Shown: in pieces, positions 6,148 through 6,904 of the stretch
How the letters are laid out: every line of letters begins with the position of its first letter
How positions within the stretch are numbered: the stretch's first letter is position 1
Assembly: GCA_002351795.1 (NCBI GenBank)
Contig: DEHG01000120.1
Coordinates: 1,636 to 8,539, forward strand
DNA: 6,904 bases
Source of the DNA: Ruminococcaceae bacterium UBA2806
Lineage (GTDB): Bacteria; Bacillota; Clostridia; Oscillospirales; Acutalibacteraceae
Reading direction: 5' to 3'
Made by a program: the position numbers and the translations under genes
Notes under the pieces: generated by a model
What the model was told of the DNA's origin: nothing
Databases searched by the model: none
The model's input: only the letters and a program-made list of their open reading frames with translations

Positions 6148-6173
6148 TTGCATTTCCGGATACTAAAATGCAA
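6148..6173 (+). repeat. 8-bp inverted repeat after the serine hydrolase gene
   Basis: TTGCATTT (6148-6155) and AAATGCAA (6166-6173) form a perfect 8-bp stem around a 10-base loop, followed by GTTTTC. It could be a weak terminator for the serine hydrolase gene, though the T-run is short, or an operator 18 bases upstream of the promoter at 6191-6219. Confidence 0.45.
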
Positions 6174-6190
6174 GTTTTCGGATATGCCTA

Positions 6191-6219
6191 TTGTAAGTCG
6201 GAAAAATTTGTGCTATAAT
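6191..6219 (+). promoter_or_regulatory. Sigma-A type promoter of the membrane protein gene
   Basis: TTGTAA (6191-6196) is 17 bases from a perfect TATAAT (6214-6219), with TGC directly before it as an extended -10. Transcription would start near 6226, about 44 bases before the ATG at 6270. This is the best promoter match in the window. Confidence 0.75.
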
Positions 6220-6256
6220 TATTCTTACAGTTAAACATTTGATTATGGATAAAGAC

Positions 6257-6262
6257 AGGAGG
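6257..6262 (+). promoter_or_regulatory. AGGAGG deciding the membrane protein start
   Basis: A perfect AGGAGG ends 1 base before the ATG at 6264 but 7 bases before the ATG at 6270. Only the second spacing is workable, so the protein most likely begins MKTSKF. Confidence 0.75.
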
Positions 6263-6269
6263 TATGAAT

Positions 6270-6671
6270 ATGAAAACAAGCAAATTTTCTTTTATTGGTC
6301 TTATCTTATCGGGGATCTTTGCCGGCATTGCGTTTGTCTTATGCTTCAGCATATTTGATATAATGGCACAGGCATTTTTTGAGCTGAAGCTGTTGTTTAT
6401 GCTTTTCAATGTATTTACGGTAATGTTTTTGGCGTGTTTCAGCGGATTCATGTCACAAAAGCTGACTATGCCGATGTTTGTGGCGATAGCTGCCGTATCA
6501 GGCATTTATACGCTTATCCAGTTCACGATTTTTATTCTGTTCAGTCTTGTTTTTGTAGATGTACAGACAGGATGGTATGTACTTGTCGAACTGCTTCTTC
6601 ATTTTGTTTACCTGGCAATAGTACTTCCGATAGGGAAGGCTGGATATACTATTGCACATAGGAAAAGCTGA
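6270..6671 (+). CDS. Small four-helix membrane protein of unknown function
   Basis: A 133-residue, very hydrophobic protein that I do not recognise. Four membrane segments can be read at about residues 6-28, 40-62, 69-96 and 101-122, with short polar turns between them (the first includes D30, E38 and K40) and a basic end (HRKS). With a Lys-containing N-terminus and basic C-terminus, both ends are probably cytoplasmic. There is no cleavable signal peptide, enzyme motif or conserved charged residue inside a helix that would point to a transporter family. It has its own strong promoter (6191-6219) and a near-ideal ribosome binding site. The zinc-ribbon gene follows after 60 bp with no convincing terminator between them, so the two may be co-transcribed. 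The gene looks complete. Confidence 0.75.
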   Translation: MKTSKFSFIGLILSGIFAGIAFVLCFSIFDIMAQAFFELKLLFMLFNVFTVMFLACFSGFMSQKLTMPMFVAIAAVSGIYTLIQFTIFILFSLVFVDVQTGWYVLVELLLHFVYLAIVLPIGKAGYTIAHRKS

Positions 6672-6731
6672 CGGAGTTATCATTTCCGGAATAAAAGTTT
6701 TTTGTTTCATTATATAAGGAGTAATAAAATT

Positions 6732-6904
6732 ATGGCAGAAAAAAGATGTCCACGCTGCGGAGCTATTCTGGCGGACGGCATTGATGAATGCAGATACTGC
6801 GGCGCAATAATAAATGACACAAGACCCGGATCGCAGACCAGCTATCAGAACAATACACAGTCCTATAGTCCTCCTGATTACAGGCAGCCTGAGTATCAGC
6901 AGCC
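6732..6904 (+). CDS. Zinc-ribbon protein, N-terminal part (cut by window end)
   Basis: Only the first 57 codons are in the window. The frame opens with a compact zinc ribbon: CPRCG (C6, C9) and CRYCG (C20, C23), ten residues apart, the four cysteines expected to hold one zinc. A low-complexity linker rich in Gln, Tyr, Pro, Ser and Asn follows from about residue 33 to the edge. In Firmicutes this layout often precedes one or more membrane helices or a further domain, but that part is outside the window, so the function is open. The ATG at 6732 has AGGAG (6717-6721) 10 bases upstream. It follows the small membrane protein gene by 60 bp on the same strand. Confidence 0.8.
   Translation, partial: MAEKRCPRCGAILADGIDECRYCGAIINDTRPGSQTSYQNNTQSYSPPDYRQPEYQQ

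Noticed and set aside
6672..6703. Possible terminator between the membrane protein and zinc-ribbon genes
   Set aside because: The stem is only 4 bp (CGGA/TCCG) and the T-run is about 10 bases away, so it is not a credible terminator.
1..6904. CRISPR array, tRNA, insertion sequence or phage signature
   Set aside because: No regularly spaced direct repeats, cloverleaf, transposase or integrase motifs, or terminal repeats were seen on either strand.

Overview
The window looks like part of a low-to-medium GC Firmicutes chromosome. Strong Shine-Dalgarno sites, a Bacillus/Clostridium-type pyruvate kinase with an extra C-terminal PEP-utilising domain, and the general codon style suggest a Clostridia member, perhaps Ruminococcus-like. 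That placement is inference; no rRNA or marker gene is present to fix it. Every supported gene is on the + strand. I see no transposase, integrase, CRISPR array, tRNA or rRNA.

Layout. (a) 1-640: a TPR protein (67-483) of a type I associate with polymorphic-toxin/immunity loci, then a possible 31-codon small ORF (536-631), closed by a clear intrinsic terminator (640-688). (b) 690-1640: a single-gene unit with a good promoter (711-739), an AqpZ-type aquaporin (794-1543) and a strong GC-rich terminator (1598-1640). (c) 1690-4920: a two-gene unit with an extended -10 promoter. It holds a six-transmembrane voltage-sensor-type K+ channel (1744-3030) with two tandem RCK_C (TrkA_C) domains, then pyruvate kinase (3066-4817) only 35 bp later, then a composite hairpin/terminator (4844-4916). 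(d) 4918-6130: a lipoprotein serine hydrolase of the beta-lactamase/PBP4*-like S12 family (4984-6126). (e) 6131-6904: a promoter (6191-6219), a four-helix membrane protein of unknown function (6270-6671) and the start of a zinc-ribbon protein with a Gln/Tyr/Pro-rich linker, cut by the window edge (6732-6904).

How the genes may work together. The aquaporin and K+ channel are neighbours but lie in separate transcription units, which would suit a cluster for osmotic and ion balance. The most noteworthy part is the K+ channel with a doubled ligand-binding-type RCK_C module and no recognisable RCK_N domain, apparently co-transcribed with pyruvate kinase, an enzyme that in many organisms needs K+ as activator. 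I found no clear new defence or mobile system; the best candidates for new biology are this channel-kinase pair, the small ORF after the TPR gene and the structured element after pyruvate kinase.
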